Notes: generated by a model not told the origin, from the sequence alone. Positions 34,224 through 44,547 are shown, counted from the first letter of the stretch. The stretch is DNA of 49,732 nucleotides from an uncultured Bacteroidota bacterium (GCA_903837285.1 CAILUD010000042.1:1-49732); one strand, 5' to 3'. Program-made: numbers and translations.

Positions 34224-35470
34224 AATTTTTAACAAAATATAATTTTTGTCTTATACTGTTACTTATAATATCGGTTAAATTTTCATTTGCTCAGAATGGC
34301 TTTATTATTAGCGGAAAAATTTCAGATAAAGAAACCGGAAAACCTATATATAACGCAAGTATTATTGAAAAAAATACAAAAAACGGAACTACTACAAATC
34401 AGGAAGGTTTCTTTTTTATTAAGGTTAACAAATTACCAGTGAATATTGTTATATCACATCTGGCTTATCAAAAAACAACTTATAATTGTAAAAATAATTC
34501 TCCTATAAAAATTTCAATGCAAAGGCAAATTGATAGCTTGCCGGAAGTAAATATTTCTGCACACAAAGTAATAAATCTTGTTGAAAAAAAACTTTTAGAT
34601 GTTGTTGATTACGAATTTTACGGAGACGATATTTTACTTTTGGCATATTCATATAAAGATGTAATTAATCCATGGCTTATTATGATTAATAACATTGGCG
34701 ACACACTTTTCAGATCACCAGCAACTAAAGAAGGAAATTTTTATAGAGATTGTCTTGGTAATATTCATCTTGTTTCTAAGGAATATGCTTACCAAATTTT
34801 TATTGAAGATAAAAAACTGGAACTTTTGTACCCTGTTAATCCCGATACATTTTATAAAATTTTAAACCCATGCATAACCGAAATAAATAATAAATTTTTC
34901 ATAAAACAATGGTCATATCATAATCAGGTCCTATCCTACACTATGGTTAACGCTGACGATTCTTCAAAAAAGGAAGTTAAAGTAATTTCCGATGAAAGGG
35001 CTTTAAGAATGCTATCAGACCGAAACAGATTTAATAGCATGGGCGCAAAACCACCTTCTGAATCAGATTTAAGATTCGAAGAAATGTGTTTCTTTAAACC
35101 AATATTTGCGCCATTAGTAAAACTAAAAGATAAAATTGCAATTTTTAATTTTGTTGATTCTAAAATCGAAATTTATACAGAAAATGGAAATCCTGACAAA
35201 GAATTAGCTATAACATTTAACAAATTAAAAGGCTGTAAAGAAGAAATTTTTGCTGATGAAATTACTGGTAAAGCATACGCTTTATATAAAAATAATGGCA
35301 TTTCTACTATTCGCGAAATATCAATAATAACTGGCGAAGTTGGTAAAGAAATTACGATTCCCGATTTTAAGTATATCGAAAATATTAAAATAAGAAATGG
35401 CTACGCATACTTTTTATATAGAATTAATTCTCCACTTGAATTAATGAAATTGTATAAGATGGCGGTTTAA
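34220..35470 (+). CDS. Exported protein with N-terminal CarboxypepD_reg-like domain
   Basis: 416 residues. Signal peptide (MKFLTKYNFCLILLLIISVKFSFA), then a carboxypeptidase regulatory-like domain (GFIISGKISDKETGKPIYNASIIEKNTKNGTTTNQEGFF, to about residue 105). A long beta-rich region follows with repeated strands such as DDILLLAYSYKD and KIAIFNFVDSKIEIYTENGN, which may be a propeller. No catalytic motif was found. The start codon overlaps the stop of the TPR gene (ATGA). Last gene of the sigma operon; an outer-membrane or periplasmic location is inferred. It could be the sensed or regulated component. Confidence 0.8.
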   Translation: MKFLTKYNFCLILLLIISVKFSFAQNGFIISGKISDKETGKPIYNASIIEKNTKNGTTTNQEGFFFIKVNKLPVNIVISHLAYQKTTYNCKNNSPIKISMQRQIDSLPEVNISAHKVINLVEKKLLDVVDYEFYGDDILLLAYSYKDVINPWLIMINNIGDTLFRSPATKEGNFYRDCLGNIHLVSKEYAYQIFIEDKKLELLYPVNPDTFYKILNPCITEINNKFFIKQWSYHNQVLSYTMVNADDSSKKEVKVISDERALRMLSDRNRFNSMGAKPPSESDLRFEEMCFFKPIFAPLVKLKDKIAIFNFVDSKIEIYTENGNPDKELAITFNKLKGCKEEIFADEITGKAYALYKNNGISTIREISIITGEVGKEITIPDFKYIENIKIRNGYAYFLYRINSPLELMKLYKMAV

Positions 35471-35547
35471 ATAAATCTCTTTATTCTCAAGCATCCTTCG
35501 AATGAAGAATGTATACGAAGATTAAATTAACAACACTCAGAACGTCA

Positions 35548-35566
35548 TTCCGGGCCAGCCCCGGAA
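35548..35566. repeat. REP-like hairpin
   Basis: 7-bp GC-rich arms TTCCGGG and CCCGGAA around CCAGC, in a GC-rich island (GTCATTCCGGG...) unlike the AT-rich surroundings. Not followed by a T-run. Nearby 35571-35585 contains a smaller TTGC/GCAA hairpin. Confidence 0.6.
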
Positions 35567-35694
35567 CAATTATCTTGCGAAGCAAAATGTACTTAGGGTT
35601 ATGTAGTTAATATCAAAAACTGATACTTTAGCCAAAGAGTAAAGGATATATTTAAAGTGCTTATAGTCCGCTGCAACTAAGGAGATTATTATGA

Positions 35695-37779
35695 TTATTG
35701 AATTATTAATTTTTTAGTTTCAAAACTATTGTCAGTTTGGATATTAACAACATATACACCTTTAATTAACTCACTTACATCAATCTCAATAGCATTATTG
35801 TTTATATATTTGCTTGTAAAAATTTGCTTTCCTTGAATATCAAAAATTTTAATAATAGTTTCTTTAGAAAATTCTTTATTATCAATAGTTATTCTGTCAG
35901 TTGTTGGATTTGGGTAAAGAGTTATAAACGATCCAGAAAATTGATTTTCTTTAACCGAAACTTCACCCCCAATGACAGTTTTTAAAATAGTTCCTCTGGA
36001 ACCAATTACATATCCGTTATTAAAATCTGTAAAAAATGTCGAATAAAAATTACAATCTGTAGGTACATACAATAACTGCCATGTATTACCTGCATTAGTT
36101 GTTTTAAGTACTATACCATAATTTCCAACTACAAAGCCAGTATCAGAGTTTGTAAAATAAACCGAATTAAACCACGCAGTTGTTCCACTTGACAATGTTA
36201 ACCACGTAATACCAGCATCCATCGTTTTTAAAATTATCCCATCATTACCGACAATATAACCTATATTTGGGCTAGTAAAATAAATTGACTCAAAGTCATA
36301 TGATAATGGCAGATTCAAATACTTTGACCAAGTTACTCCTGCGTCCATTGTTTTAAGTATAGTTCCTTCAGTACCTACAATAAAACCAGTATTAATATCA
36401 GTAAAGTAAATGGAGTTTAATACACCATAATCCCAACGAAAAACTTCAGCCCAATGCATGCCATAGTCAACTGTTCTATACACATACCCATCATAAAGTG
36501 TTGTAAAATATCCAGTATTAATGGTTGTGAAAAATATTGATGAAATATCATCTGTTATACCTGTAGAAATTGCAGTCCAATTATTTCCAGTATCATCAGT
36601 TTTAAGTAATCTACCATCATCTCCTCCTACATAACCAGTAGCATTATTAGTAAAACATACAGTATTCAACCTCCGATAAGCAGTATTCGGTATGTTTGTC
36701 CAAGTATTACCTCCATTTACAGTTTTAAGAATAATTCCTTCCCCAGATCCATAGCCCCCTCCAACAACATATCCAACATTACTATTAATAAATTTGACTT
36801 CATTTAATGTCTCATTAGTACCATTAGATATTGTTGTCCAATTTATACCAGCATTAATTGTTTTAAAAATTTTCCCATAAGAACCGACAATATAAGCAGT
36901 ATTTGAATCAGTAAAAAAAAAAGAAATGCCGCCACTAACTCCCGTAGCGCTTTGTATTTCACTCCATGCAACTCCCGCATTAGTTGTTTTTAAAATTTTT
37001 CCACTAGACAGAGCATACCCAATATTTGAATCGGTGAAATATAATGAATTTATTTGATACCCAGTAGTATTTACAGTAAGCCAAGAATTTCCCCCGTCAA
37101 TTGTTTTTTTTATTTGCCCCATTTCGCCTAATGAAATGTAGCCATGAATAGAGTCTGTAAAAAAAACTGAAGTAAAAGCATAAGGTGTTGATATTGATTT
37201 ATTAATCCATGATACTCCTCCATCAGTCGTTTTAAGTATTCTTCCTGTATCACCAACTGCAATACCAATGTTATTATTAGTGAAATATACAGACCTTAAT
37301 TTCTTTCCGCCCAATAATACTTCTGTCCACGTAAGTCCTGCATCAATTGTTTTAAAAATACACCCATTACCCCCCCATGTTTGATTTCCTCCAACAATAT
37401 AACCAGTGTCTGAATTTATAAAAAATAAAGATTTAAAACTTTTATTTATTCCACCATATATTTGCACCCAACTATTTCCTGCATCTATTGTTTTTAAAAC
37501 TGTTCCAGAATCACCAACTGCATAACCAACATTTAAACCAGTAAAAAAAATATCATTTAAACAATTATTCGTGGATGTCGATTGAACGGACCATGTATTT
37601 CCAGAATTAATAGTTTTAAGCATTGTTCCACAATCACCAACAGCAAATCCTATATTAGAATTTGTAAAACAAACCGAGAGCAGACTATTTCCCTGGGGTA
37701 AAGGATTTTGCCATGTCCATTGTGAGAAAGAAAAAGATGAAATAAGTACTAAAATAATTGTGGCGCAGGCATTTTTCAT
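35695..37779 (-). CDS. YCF48-like beta-propeller protein with T9SS type A sorting domain
   Basis: 694 residues from the ATG at 37779, where a signal peptide (MKNACATIILVLISSFSFSQ) begins; a longer TTG form from 37803 is unlikely. There are fourteen repeats of about 40-47 residues with the pattern FT..N.GY.VG..G.ILKT.DAG..W, the YCF48/BNR-like blade. Fourteen blades would make two seven-bladed propellers. The C-terminus (LYPNPTTDRITIDN...KIFDIQGKQIF...GVYVVNIQTDNSFETKKLIIQ) is the Por_Secre_tail type A sorting signal that targets cargo to the surface through T9SS. The substrate is unknown. The promoter was not recognised. Confidence 0.9.
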   Translation of the reverse strand: MKNACATIILVLISSFSFSQWTWQNPLPQGNSLLSVCFTNSNIGFAVGDCGTMLKTINSGNTWSVQSTSTNNCLNDIFFTGLNVGYAVGDSGTVLKTIDAGNSWVQIYGGINKSFKSLFFINSDTGYIVGGNQTWGGNGCIFKTIDAGLTWTEVLLGGKKLRSVYFTNNNIGIAVGDTGRILKTTDGGVSWINKSISTPYAFTSVFFTDSIHGYISLGEMGQIKKTIDGGNSWLTVNTTGYQINSLYFTDSNIGYALSSGKILKTTNAGVAWSEIQSATGVSGGISFFFTDSNTAYIVGSYGKIFKTINAGINWTTISNGTNETLNEVKFINSNVGYVVGGGYGSGEGIILKTVNGGNTWTNIPNTAYRRLNTVCFTNNATGYVGGDDGRLLKTDDTGNNWTAISTGITDDISSIFFTTINTGYFTTLYDGYVYRTVDYGMHWAEVFRWDYGVLNSIYFTDINTGFIVGTEGTILKTMDAGVTWSKYLNLPLSYDFESIYFTSPNIGYIVGNDGIILKTMDAGITWLTLSSGTTAWFNSVYFTNSDTGFVVGNYGIVLKTTNAGNTWQLLYVPTDCNFYSTFFTDFNNGYVIGSRGTILKTVIGGEVSVKENQFSGSFITLYPNPTTDRITIDNKEFSKETIIKIFDIQGKQIFTSKYINNNAIEIDVSELIKGVYVVNIQTDNSFETKKLIIQ

Positions 37780-37963
37780 ATTGTTTAGTTTATTAAGAGT
37801 CAATGATTTTCATATAAACATTTCAATTATAACTTTTTAAACTTACTTGTATTTAATAGTATCAAGAGAACATCATCCTATTTACATAATTGATTTAAAG
37901 CATCTTTATGTTTAATAATAATTCTCATACAAATATAAACAATACTTTAGATATATTTATTAC

Positions 37964-39721
37964 TTATTCCCTTCCATAATCATCCCTTGGCTTGGGATTA
38001 ACTTTTTCTTCTGGAGCTTTTCCCGAGATTGTTTTTACAAGTTTGTTGTTATGAAATATAACTTCAAAAATTACTTTACCGCTAGGCTCACAATATTTAG
38101 ACGTACCTTCTTTAAAACCTTTTTCATAGTTAGTTTCACTTTCAAGCGGTCCTTGTGGGTAATATGTTTGCCATTTACCATCAGGTTTACCATCTTTATA
38201 AACCTCTTGTCGTAACAATTGCCCAAGTTCGTTTGAATATAACCATTTCCCGATTTTTTTATCGTCCTTATAATTTCCAGAGATATTAGATTTGCCATTA
38301 GAGAACCAGGTTTTATATGATCCCTGATGAATTTTATTAATAATAGTTTCTTCTGATAACATAATACCATTAGGAAACCAATATGTCATTTTGCCATCTT
38401 GTAAACTATCTTTATATGTTAGTTCATATTTATGTTTTGAGTTTTCGTGATAACCTTTCCAAAGTCCATCCATAATACCATTGACAAATGTGCCTTCCAT
38501 TTTTTTATTTCCATTAAGGTACCACATAGTCCAGAAACCTGTTTCTAAACCATTGTCCATATTTCCCTCGTGCTCTTTGTTACCATTCTCGTAGTAGAAT
38601 GTTACTTTACCACTTTTTAGTCCATCTTTAAAAGTAATTTCTTTCCATATTTTTCCATTTCCATACCAATATGTCCACAGTCCATCCATTTTTCCATTAG
38701 TGTAATTTCCTTCATTACCTTTTACACCATCAGTTCTCCAGTAAATCCATTTGCCTGTTTGTAAATCATTTGTAAACGAACCTTCCATATCAAGTTTTCC
38801 ATTTTCTAAAAACCATTTAGCAGGTCCATTTTTTTTACTTTGTTCAAATGTTACTTCTGATTCTTTGTTCCCATTTTCGAACCATCTTATATGAAGACCA
38901 GTCCGCAAATCAGTTTTAAATCCACCTTCCATTTTTTTCTGACCATTTTCAAAATAAAACATCCACATTCCTTCCTTCAAGCTATCCTTGAGAGTTCCTT
39001 CCATCTCTTTCTGAGTATTATGGTAGTATGTTATATTTTTTCCATTTTCATAATTTAACTCAGATCTTAAAACGCCATCATTAAACCATGCTAACCATTT
39101 ACCGGTTCTTACTCCATTTATATAAACTCCTGACGATTGTTTTTGTCCATTTTCAAACCAGTAAAGCCACTCTCCTGTTTCTTTACCATTTTTGAATTCT
39201 CCTTTTTCTTTTGTTTTTCCATTGGCATATTTATCTTCAAAAATACCATTTCCTTTTTCAACCATTAGTTTCCCATCAAACGACCAAAAATTTAAAATTT
39301 TAGAATCGCCTGAATATAAATATTGTATTTCCTTTTTCTTTTGGCCTGCCTCGTACCAAAATGTCCATAGACTATCTTTAATACCAAGCTTATAAAACCC
39401 TTTAGTTTTTAAATTACTATTTTCGAACCACTCGCTATATTCGCCTCGTTGCAGACCGTATTTCCATTCGCCTTCATTTTGTTTATTACCATTTGGATAA
39501 TAATAAATTATTTTTCCGTTGGCAAAACCATTAATAAAATCTGTTTCCTGTATAAGTTTTCCGTTTTGGCTATAATATTTCCATCTGCCATATTCAGCAC
39601 CCTTAAGCATTAATCCTTCGCTGGCCTTATTTTTGTTTTTATAATATGTAACAACAGTATCCTGAGAAAAACAAAGAGTTGATAATAACCAAAATAAAAT
39701 TATAAAAATGGAATATTTCAT
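37964..39721 (-). CDS. Secreted MORN_2/YwqK-repeat protein
   Basis: 585 residues. Signal peptide (MKYSIFIILFWLLSTLCFSQ), then more than twenty tandem units of about 23 residues of the MORN_2/YwqK type (pattern G.W.YW..NG....E..Y.NG), continuous to about residue 560. It ends in a charged Pro-rich tail (EEKVNPKPRDDYGRE). No sorting signal was seen at its end. In Bacteroidota such proteins are common, often annotated as YwqK-family antitoxin components, but no toxin partner lies beside this one. The role is unknown; a repetitive beta-hairpin surface scaffold is plausible. Confidence 0.85.
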   Translation of the reverse strand: MKYSIFIILFWLLSTLCFSQDTVVTYYKNKNKASEGLMLKGAEYGRWKYYSQNGKLIQETDFINGFANGKIIYYYPNGNKQNEGEWKYGLQRGEYSEWFENSNLKTKGFYKLGIKDSLWTFWYEAGQKKKEIQYLYSGDSKILNFWSFDGKLMVEKGNGIFEDKYANGKTKEKGEFKNGKETGEWLYWFENGQKQSSGVYINGVRTGKWLAWFNDGVLRSELNYENGKNITYYHNTQKEMEGTLKDSLKEGMWMFYFENGQKKMEGGFKTDLRTGLHIRWFENGNKESEVTFEQSKKNGPAKWFLENGKLDMEGSFTNDLQTGKWIYWRTDGVKGNEGNYTNGKMDGLWTYWYGNGKIWKEITFKDGLKSGKVTFYYENGNKEHEGNMDNGLETGFWTMWYLNGNKKMEGTFVNGIMDGLWKGYHENSKHKYELTYKDSLQDGKMTYWFPNGIMLSEETIINKIHQGSYKTWFSNGKSNISGNYKDDKKIGKWLYSNELGQLLRQEVYKDGKPDGKWQTYYPQGPLESETNYEKGFKEGTSKYCEPSGKVIFEVIFHNNKLVKTISGKAPEEKVNPKPRDDYGRE

Positions 39722-39813
39722 ATTAAGAATTTTTGCTGAAATTAATTATAATGTTAACTCAATATTCAATTAAGTATTATAGGATTTCAAAAAATTATCA
39801 ACCGTTCGCAAAA

Positions 39814-39835
39814 CTGTTGGAGATAACTCCAACAG
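39814..39835. repeat. REP-like hairpin A of a three-hairpin cluster
   Basis: 9-bp perfect arms CTGTTGGAG and CTCCAACAG with an ATAA loop. Confidence 0.8.
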
Positions 39836-39864
39836 GGGCGAAAAAATAGTAAGTATTCGGAAAA

Positions 39865-39881
39865 GAGGATTATAAATCCTC
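39865..39881. repeat. REP-like hairpin B of a three-hairpin cluster
   Basis: 7-bp perfect arms GAGGATT and AATCCTC with an ATA loop. Confidence 0.75.
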
Positions 39882-39892
39882 AAATATTAGCA

Positions 39893-39912
39893 TCGGGATT
39901 ATAAAATCCCGA
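39893..39912. repeat. REP-like hairpin C of a three-hairpin cluster
   Basis: 8-bp perfect arms TCGGGATT and AATCCCGA with an ATAA loop; its core matches hairpin B (GGATT, ATA(A), AATCC). Confidence 0.8.
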
Positions 39913-40025
39913 CGAGCTTAGTTATGGACAGGCCTACCCGCTTTACTTCTAATAAATGTAATGCATATTACAGACATTATTCGTTGAATAAATGCTAAAT
40001 TTTGCAATTAATTGTTCGAGTAAGA
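39913..40025. other. Intergenic stretch between hairpin cluster and structured element
   Basis: AT-rich sequence with a TGTAAT/ATTACA hairpin; no ORF or consensus promoter. Confidence 0.4.
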
Positions 40026-40190
40026 GCGGTGGATATCCACAAAAGGTGCGAACTACAATTTTTAAATGTTGATGTTCGATTCAATTTTTAATATTACAAT
40101 AATTATAGTTAATTAAAACCGATAAAAAATTGAAGTTGGCTTTTGTGGTGGGCTTTTTGGTTCTTTTTTGCGGCAGAAAAAAGAACAATG
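40026..40190 (+). repeat. Structured intergenic element, copy 2 (covarying with copy 1)
   Basis: Stem A pairs 40037-40063 with 40125-40148: the outer 9-bp part is CCACAAAAG with CTTTTGTGG, then a bulge and an inner part ending CAATTTTT with AAAAATTG. Its loop is 61 bases and unlike that of copy 1. Stem B (40160-40186) is GTTCTTTTTT with AAAAAAGAAC around GCGGCAG. Four base pairs differ from copy 1 by changes on both strands of the pair. It lies upstream of mutA but ahead of the mutA -7 box. Confidence 0.8.
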
Positions 40191-40288
40191 TAAAATAATT
40201 AAAATTTACAATTACATAAATAACTCACACGAGTCTTGTCATGCTTTAAAGATGATAAATGATACATTTTGATAACTATTTTTATGGC

Positions 40289-40296
40289 TACCTTTG
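40289..40296 (+). promoter_or_regulatory. -7 box upstream of mutA
   Basis: A perfect TACCTTTG 23 bases before the ATG at 40319, with TTTG at 40268-40271 (17-base spacer, slightly short). It falls inside a longer frame beginning at 40259, favouring the shorter start. Confidence 0.5.
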
Positions 40297-40318
40297 TGGC
40301 AAATCTGAAACTAATTAT

Positions 40319-42184
40319 ATGTCAAACACAGACAAAAAAAATCTTTTTAGTGAATTCCCTGAAGCAAATGCTACTGATTGGAAGAATGCTATTATAAGAG
40401 ACTTAAAAGGTGCTGATTACGATAAAAAAGTAATCTGGAAAACTCCCGAAGGTTTTGATGTTAAACCATTTTACAATAATGAAGATTTAATTGACAATCA
40501 AAACATTTCGGTTGCAAGAGGATATAAAACTAACGATAATAACTGGGAAATTTCTCAGGAAATAATTATCCAAAATATTAAAGATGCCAATAAATCTGCT
40601 GTCGACTCATTATGCAAAGGAGCTGATAGCATAACATTTATAGTACCTGAAAATATTTCAGAAACAATTAAAGATCAAAGAGATTTTTCTGAATTATTAA
40701 AAGATATTAATCTGGAAAAAAACACATTAAGGTTTATTTCCGGCGATAATTCAGGATATTTATTCGGTTTACTGGAAATCGAAATAAAAAACCAAAACGT
40801 TGATTCAAATAATGTAAGAGTAATTTTTGATTGCAGTCCAATTGGCGATTTAACAACAAAAGGTCATTTTTGCTCAGAAGAAAACTTATTTGAGAAAGCT
40901 TCAGCTTTAATAACTTCAACATCTAAAAAATATCCACAAATTAAATTATTAGGTGTAAACGGTTATAGTTTTAAAAATGCAGGTTCGCTTATTACTCAAG
41001 AATTAGCTTATAGTATTGCAATTGCATCAGAATATATTTCTTTGATTTCAGAAAAAGGTGCCAATATTAAAAATATAGCTAACCATTTAACTTTCAATTT
41101 TGGAGTAAGTTCAAATTACTTCATGGAAATTGCAAAGCTTCGCGCGGCAAGGGTGCTTTGGGAAAAACTTTTAGAAGCGTATTTACCAGATAATACTGAA
41201 GTAATTCCTTTGAATATTCATAGTATAACTTCGGACAGAAATATGGCTGCATACGATTACCATACAAATCTTTTAAGAGAAACAACTGAATCAATGTCGG
41301 CAATTATTGGCGGAACACAATCGCTAACAGTTCGTCCTTTCGATTCTGTTTTTGGAAGTAAAAATGAAATTTCACAAAGACTTTCCAGAAACATTCAGAT
41401 TGTTTTAAAAGAAGAAGCACATTTAAATAAAGTTGTTGATATTGCTGGCGGATCATATTATATTGAAAACTTAACAAAAGAAATTACAGAACAAGCCTGG
41501 AAGCTTTTCTTAGAAATTGAAGAAAAAGGCGGTTATATAAAAGCTTTTGAAAATGGATTTATTCAAGAACAGATTTCAGCAACACAACAAAAAAGTGATT
41601 TAGCATTAGCAACTCAAAATGAAATTTTGTTAGGAGTAAACAGATATCCTGATTTAAATGAGAAAGCAGCTGGTCATTTTTCGAAAAATGAAAATGCTAA
41701 CAAATCATGCGAAAAAAATAAAAATATTGCTGAACCTATAAAAACTTACAGAGGATCAAGCGCATTTGAAGCATTAAGGTTAAAAACAGAAGCAATGAAA
41801 CAAACTCCGAAAGTTTTTCTTTTAACTTTTGGAAATCTGGTAAGCTTAAAAGCACGTGCATTTTTTGCAACAAATTTCTTTGGTTGTGCAGGCTTTAAAA
41901 TTCAGGATAACGCAAGATTTGAAACAATAGAAGCTGGAATTAAAGCAGCCATTGATTCAGAAGCAGAAATTGTAGTAATGTGCAGCTCAGATGAAGAATA
42001 TATTGAAACAGTACCACGAATTGCAAAAGAATTAAAATCAAAAACTATATTAGTATTAGCTGGATATCCAAAAGAAATGATTGACACATATAAAAAAGAA
42101 GGTATTGAACATTTCATACATCTTAAATCAAATCTTTTAGAAGAGTTACAGAATTTCCAGAAAATATTATCAAAAAACATTTAA
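40319..42184 (+). CDS. mutA: Methylmalonyl-CoA mutase small subunit
   Basis: 621 residues from the start chosen here ([21 protein letters not shown]). The 20-residue extension from 40259 has no family match and precedes the promoter. The TIM-barrel domain shows [51 protein letters not shown] and [12 protein letters not shown]. The C-terminal flavodoxin-like domain lacks the cobalamin-binding DxHxxG motif ([25 protein letters not shown] instead), as expected for the non-catalytic small subunit. With MutB it interconverts succinyl-CoA and methylmalonyl-CoA in propionate metabolism. mutB follows after 10 bases. Confidence 0.93.
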   Translation: MSNTDKKNLFSEFPEANATDWKNAIIRDLKGADYDKKVIWKTPEGFDVKPFYNNEDLIDNQNISVARGYKTNDNNWEISQEIIIQNIKDANKSAVDSLCKGADSITFIVPENISETIKDQRDFSELLKDINLEKNTLRFISGDNSGYLFGLLEIEIKNQNVDSNNVRVIFDCSPIGDLTTKGHFCSEENLFEKASALITSTSKKYPQIKLLGVNGYSFKNAGSLITQELAYSIAIASEYISLISEKGANIKNIANHLTFNFGVSSNYFMEIAKLRAARVLWEKLLEAYLPDNTEVIPLNIHSITSDRNMAAYDYHTNLLRETTESMSAIIGGTQSLTVRPFDSVFGSKNEISQRLSRNIQIVLKEEAHLNKVVDIAGGSYYIENLTKEITEQAWKLFLEIEEKGGYIKAFENGFIQEQISATQQKSDLALATQNEILLGVNRYPDLNEKAAGHFSKNENANKSCEKNKNIAEPIKTYRGSSAFEALRLKTEAMKQTPKVFLLTFGNLVSLKARAFFATNFFGCAGFKIQDNARFETIEAGIKAAIDSEAEIVVMCSSDEEYIETVPRIAKELKSKTILVLAGYPKEMIDTYKKEGIEHFIHLKSNLLEELQNFQKILSKNI

Positions 42185-42194
42185 GTTTTTATTT

Positions 42195-44327
42195 ATGAAG
42201 CCAAATTTTAAAAACATAAAATTAAATAGTGTAAGTTCTGTTAAACCTGAGAAACAAACTACATCAAATAATGTTTGGGAACCAGCAGAACTAATAAATA
42301 TCAAACCATTTTTTACAGAAGCTGATATAAAAAATGCAGAACATTTAAACTATGCAGCCGGTATTGCTCCGTTTTTACGTGGCCCCTACCCTGCAATGTA
42401 TGTAACAAAACCGTGGACTATCAGACAATATGCAGGTTTCTCAACAGCCGAAGAATCGAATGCATTTTATCGTAGAAATTTAGCAGCGGGACAAATGGGA
42501 CTTTCGGTTGCATTTGACTTAGCAACACACAGAGGTTACGATTCAGATCACGAGCGCGTAGTTGGTGATGTAGGTAAAGCTGGCGTTGCTATTGATTCAA
42601 TTCTGGATATGAAAATTCTTTTCGACCAGATACCTCTTAACAAAATGTCAGTATCAATGACAATGAACGGAGCAGTATTACCAATACTTGCTTTTTACAT
42701 TGTTGCTGCTATGGAACAAGGTGCAAAACTTGAAGAATTAACAGGAACTATTCAAAATGATATTCTTAAAGAATTCATGGTTCGTAATACTTATATATAC
42801 CCTCCTGTAACATCAATGCGAATTATTGCTGATATTTTTGAATATACTTCGCAAAAAATGCCAAAGTTTAATTCGATAAGCATATCTGGTTATCACATGC
42901 AGGAAGCCGGTGCTACTGCAGATATTGAGCTTGCTTACACTCTAGCCGACGGTTTAGAATATTTAAGAACCGGCATTAAAGCAGGACTTGATATTGACAA
43001 TTTTGCTCCAAGATTATCATTCTTCTGGGGAGCCGGAATGAATCATTTTATGGAAATTGCAAAGATGCGTGCTGCAAGATTGTTATGGGCAAAAATTGTA
43101 AAACAATTTAATCCAAAAAATCCAAAATCGCTTGCACTTCGTACACACACACAGACCTCAGGCTGGAGTTTAACAGAACAAGATCCATTTAATAATGTTG
43201 CACGTACATGTGTTGAAGCTCTAGCAGCAGCATTAGGTCACACCCAATCATTACACACAAATGCACTTGATGAAGCAATTGCTCTTCCTACAGATTTTTC
43301 AGCAAGAATTGCACGTAACACACAAATTTATTTACAGGAAGAAACAAATATTTGTAAATCCGTTGACCCATGGGCAGGTTCATATTATGTTGAATATTTA
43401 ACAAATGAAATTGCTCAAAAAGCCTGGAAACATATTGAAGAAATTGAAGAGCTTGGTGGAATGGCAAAAGCTATTGAAACAGGTATTCCAAAGATGAGAA
43501 TTGAAGAAGCTTCTGCAAGAAAACAAGCAAGAATTGATTCAGGAAAAGAAATAATTGTTGGTGTAAATAAATACCGTTTAGAAAAAGAAGATCCTATCGA
43601 TACTTTAGAAGTAGATAATACAGCTGTTCGCGAATCGCAACTCAAAAGACTTGATTTACTTCGCAAAAACAGAAATAATAATGAAGTTCAGGAAGCGTTA
43701 GTAGCAATTACCAAGGCTTGCGAAACTGGTGAAGGAAATCTTTTAGAATTAGCAGTTGATGCTGCGAAAAAAAGAGCATCTTTGGGGGAAATTTCTTTTG
43801 CAATTGAAAAAGTTTACGGACGATATAAAGCTAATATACGTATGATATCTGGTGTTTATTCTTCAGAAACAAAAGACAACGACAAATTTAATGAAGCTAG
43901 AAATTTAGCTGATAAATTTGCTGAAAAAGAAGGTCGTCGCCCACGTATTATGGTTGCCAAAATGGGACAAGACGGTCATGACCGTGGTGCAAAAGTTGTT
44001 GCTACTGCATATGCCGATATGGGTTTTGATGTTGATATGGGACCACTCTTCCAAACACCAGCAGAAGCAGCAAAACAAGCTGTAGAAAACGATGTTCACA
44101 TACTTGGTGTATCGAGTTTAGCAGCAGGACATAAAACTTTAGTTCCACAAGTTATTGAAGAATTAAAGAAACATGGTCGCGATGACATCATGGTTATTGT
44201 TGGTGGCGTTATACCTTCACAAGATTATGATTTCTTATACAAAGCAGGCGTAGTAGGCATATTCGGACCAGGAACTAAAATTGCGGAAGCTGCAATAAAA
44301 ATATTGAATATATTGTTAGGGAATTAA
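42195..44327 (+). CDS. mutB: Methylmalonyl-CoA mutase large (catalytic) subunit
   Basis: 710 residues, the normal length. Substrate-binding segments: [69 protein letters not shown] and [20 protein letters not shown], with [46 protein letters not shown]. The C-terminal B12-binding domain has the full motif D593-x-H595-x-x-G598 ([12 protein letters not shown]) with the lower Co ligand His, plus [14 protein letters not shown] and IVGGVIP. The product is the adenosylcobalamin-dependent mutase subunit. No meaB or epimerase gene is adjacent. Confidence 0.95.
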   Translation: MKPNFKNIKLNSVSSVKPEKQTTSNNVWEPAELINIKPFFTEADIKNAEHLNYAAGIAPFLRGPYPAMYVTKPWTIRQYAGFSTAEESNAFYRRNLAAGQMGLSVAFDLATHRGYDSDHERVVGDVGKAGVAIDSILDMKILFDQIPLNKMSVSMTMNGAVLPILAFYIVAAMEQGAKLEELTGTIQNDILKEFMVRNTYIYPPVTSMRIIADIFEYTSQKMPKFNSISISGYHMQEAGATADIELAYTLADGLEYLRTGIKAGLDIDNFAPRLSFFWGAGMNHFMEIAKMRAARLLWAKIVKQFNPKNPKSLALRTHTQTSGWSLTEQDPFNNVARTCVEALAAALGHTQSLHTNALDEAIALPTDFSARIARNTQIYLQEETNICKSVDPWAGSYYVEYLTNEIAQKAWKHIEEIEELGGMAKAIETGIPKMRIEEASARKQARIDSGKEIIVGVNKYRLEKEDPIDTLEVDNTAVRESQLKRLDLLRKNRNNNEVQEALVAITKACETGEGNLLELAVDAAKKRASLGEISFAIEKVYGRYKANIRMISGVYSSETKDNDKFNEARNLADKFAEKEGRRPRIMVAKMGQDGHDRGAKVVATAYADMGFDVDMGPLFQTPAEAAKQAVENDVHILGVSSLAAGHKTLVPQVIEELKKHGRDDIMVIVGGVIPSQDYDFLYKAGVVGIFGPGTKIAEAAIKILNILLGN

Positions 44328-44547
44328 GAAACTTTTTTAAACACAGAAGCACAAAGAACACAGAGAGTATATAAAAAAATCTCGCAAAGAAAAAAAATCT
44401 TTTTTCAATATGAGTATAGAGGAGAAAAAAATCTAGAGAAGCTAAATCTATTTTACTTAATTGCGACTTTTTAAAATAATTTATTCGCTAATTAAAAAAC
44501 TATTATTTAAATTCGACTTTTATTTTTAGAATCAAAAAAAAATAATG

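Noticed and set aside
40026..40318. Cobalamin riboswitch ahead of the B12-dependent mutase genes
   Set aside because: No conserved B12-box-like core was seen, the only structured element is shared with an unrelated operon, and the mutA -7 box is downstream of it.
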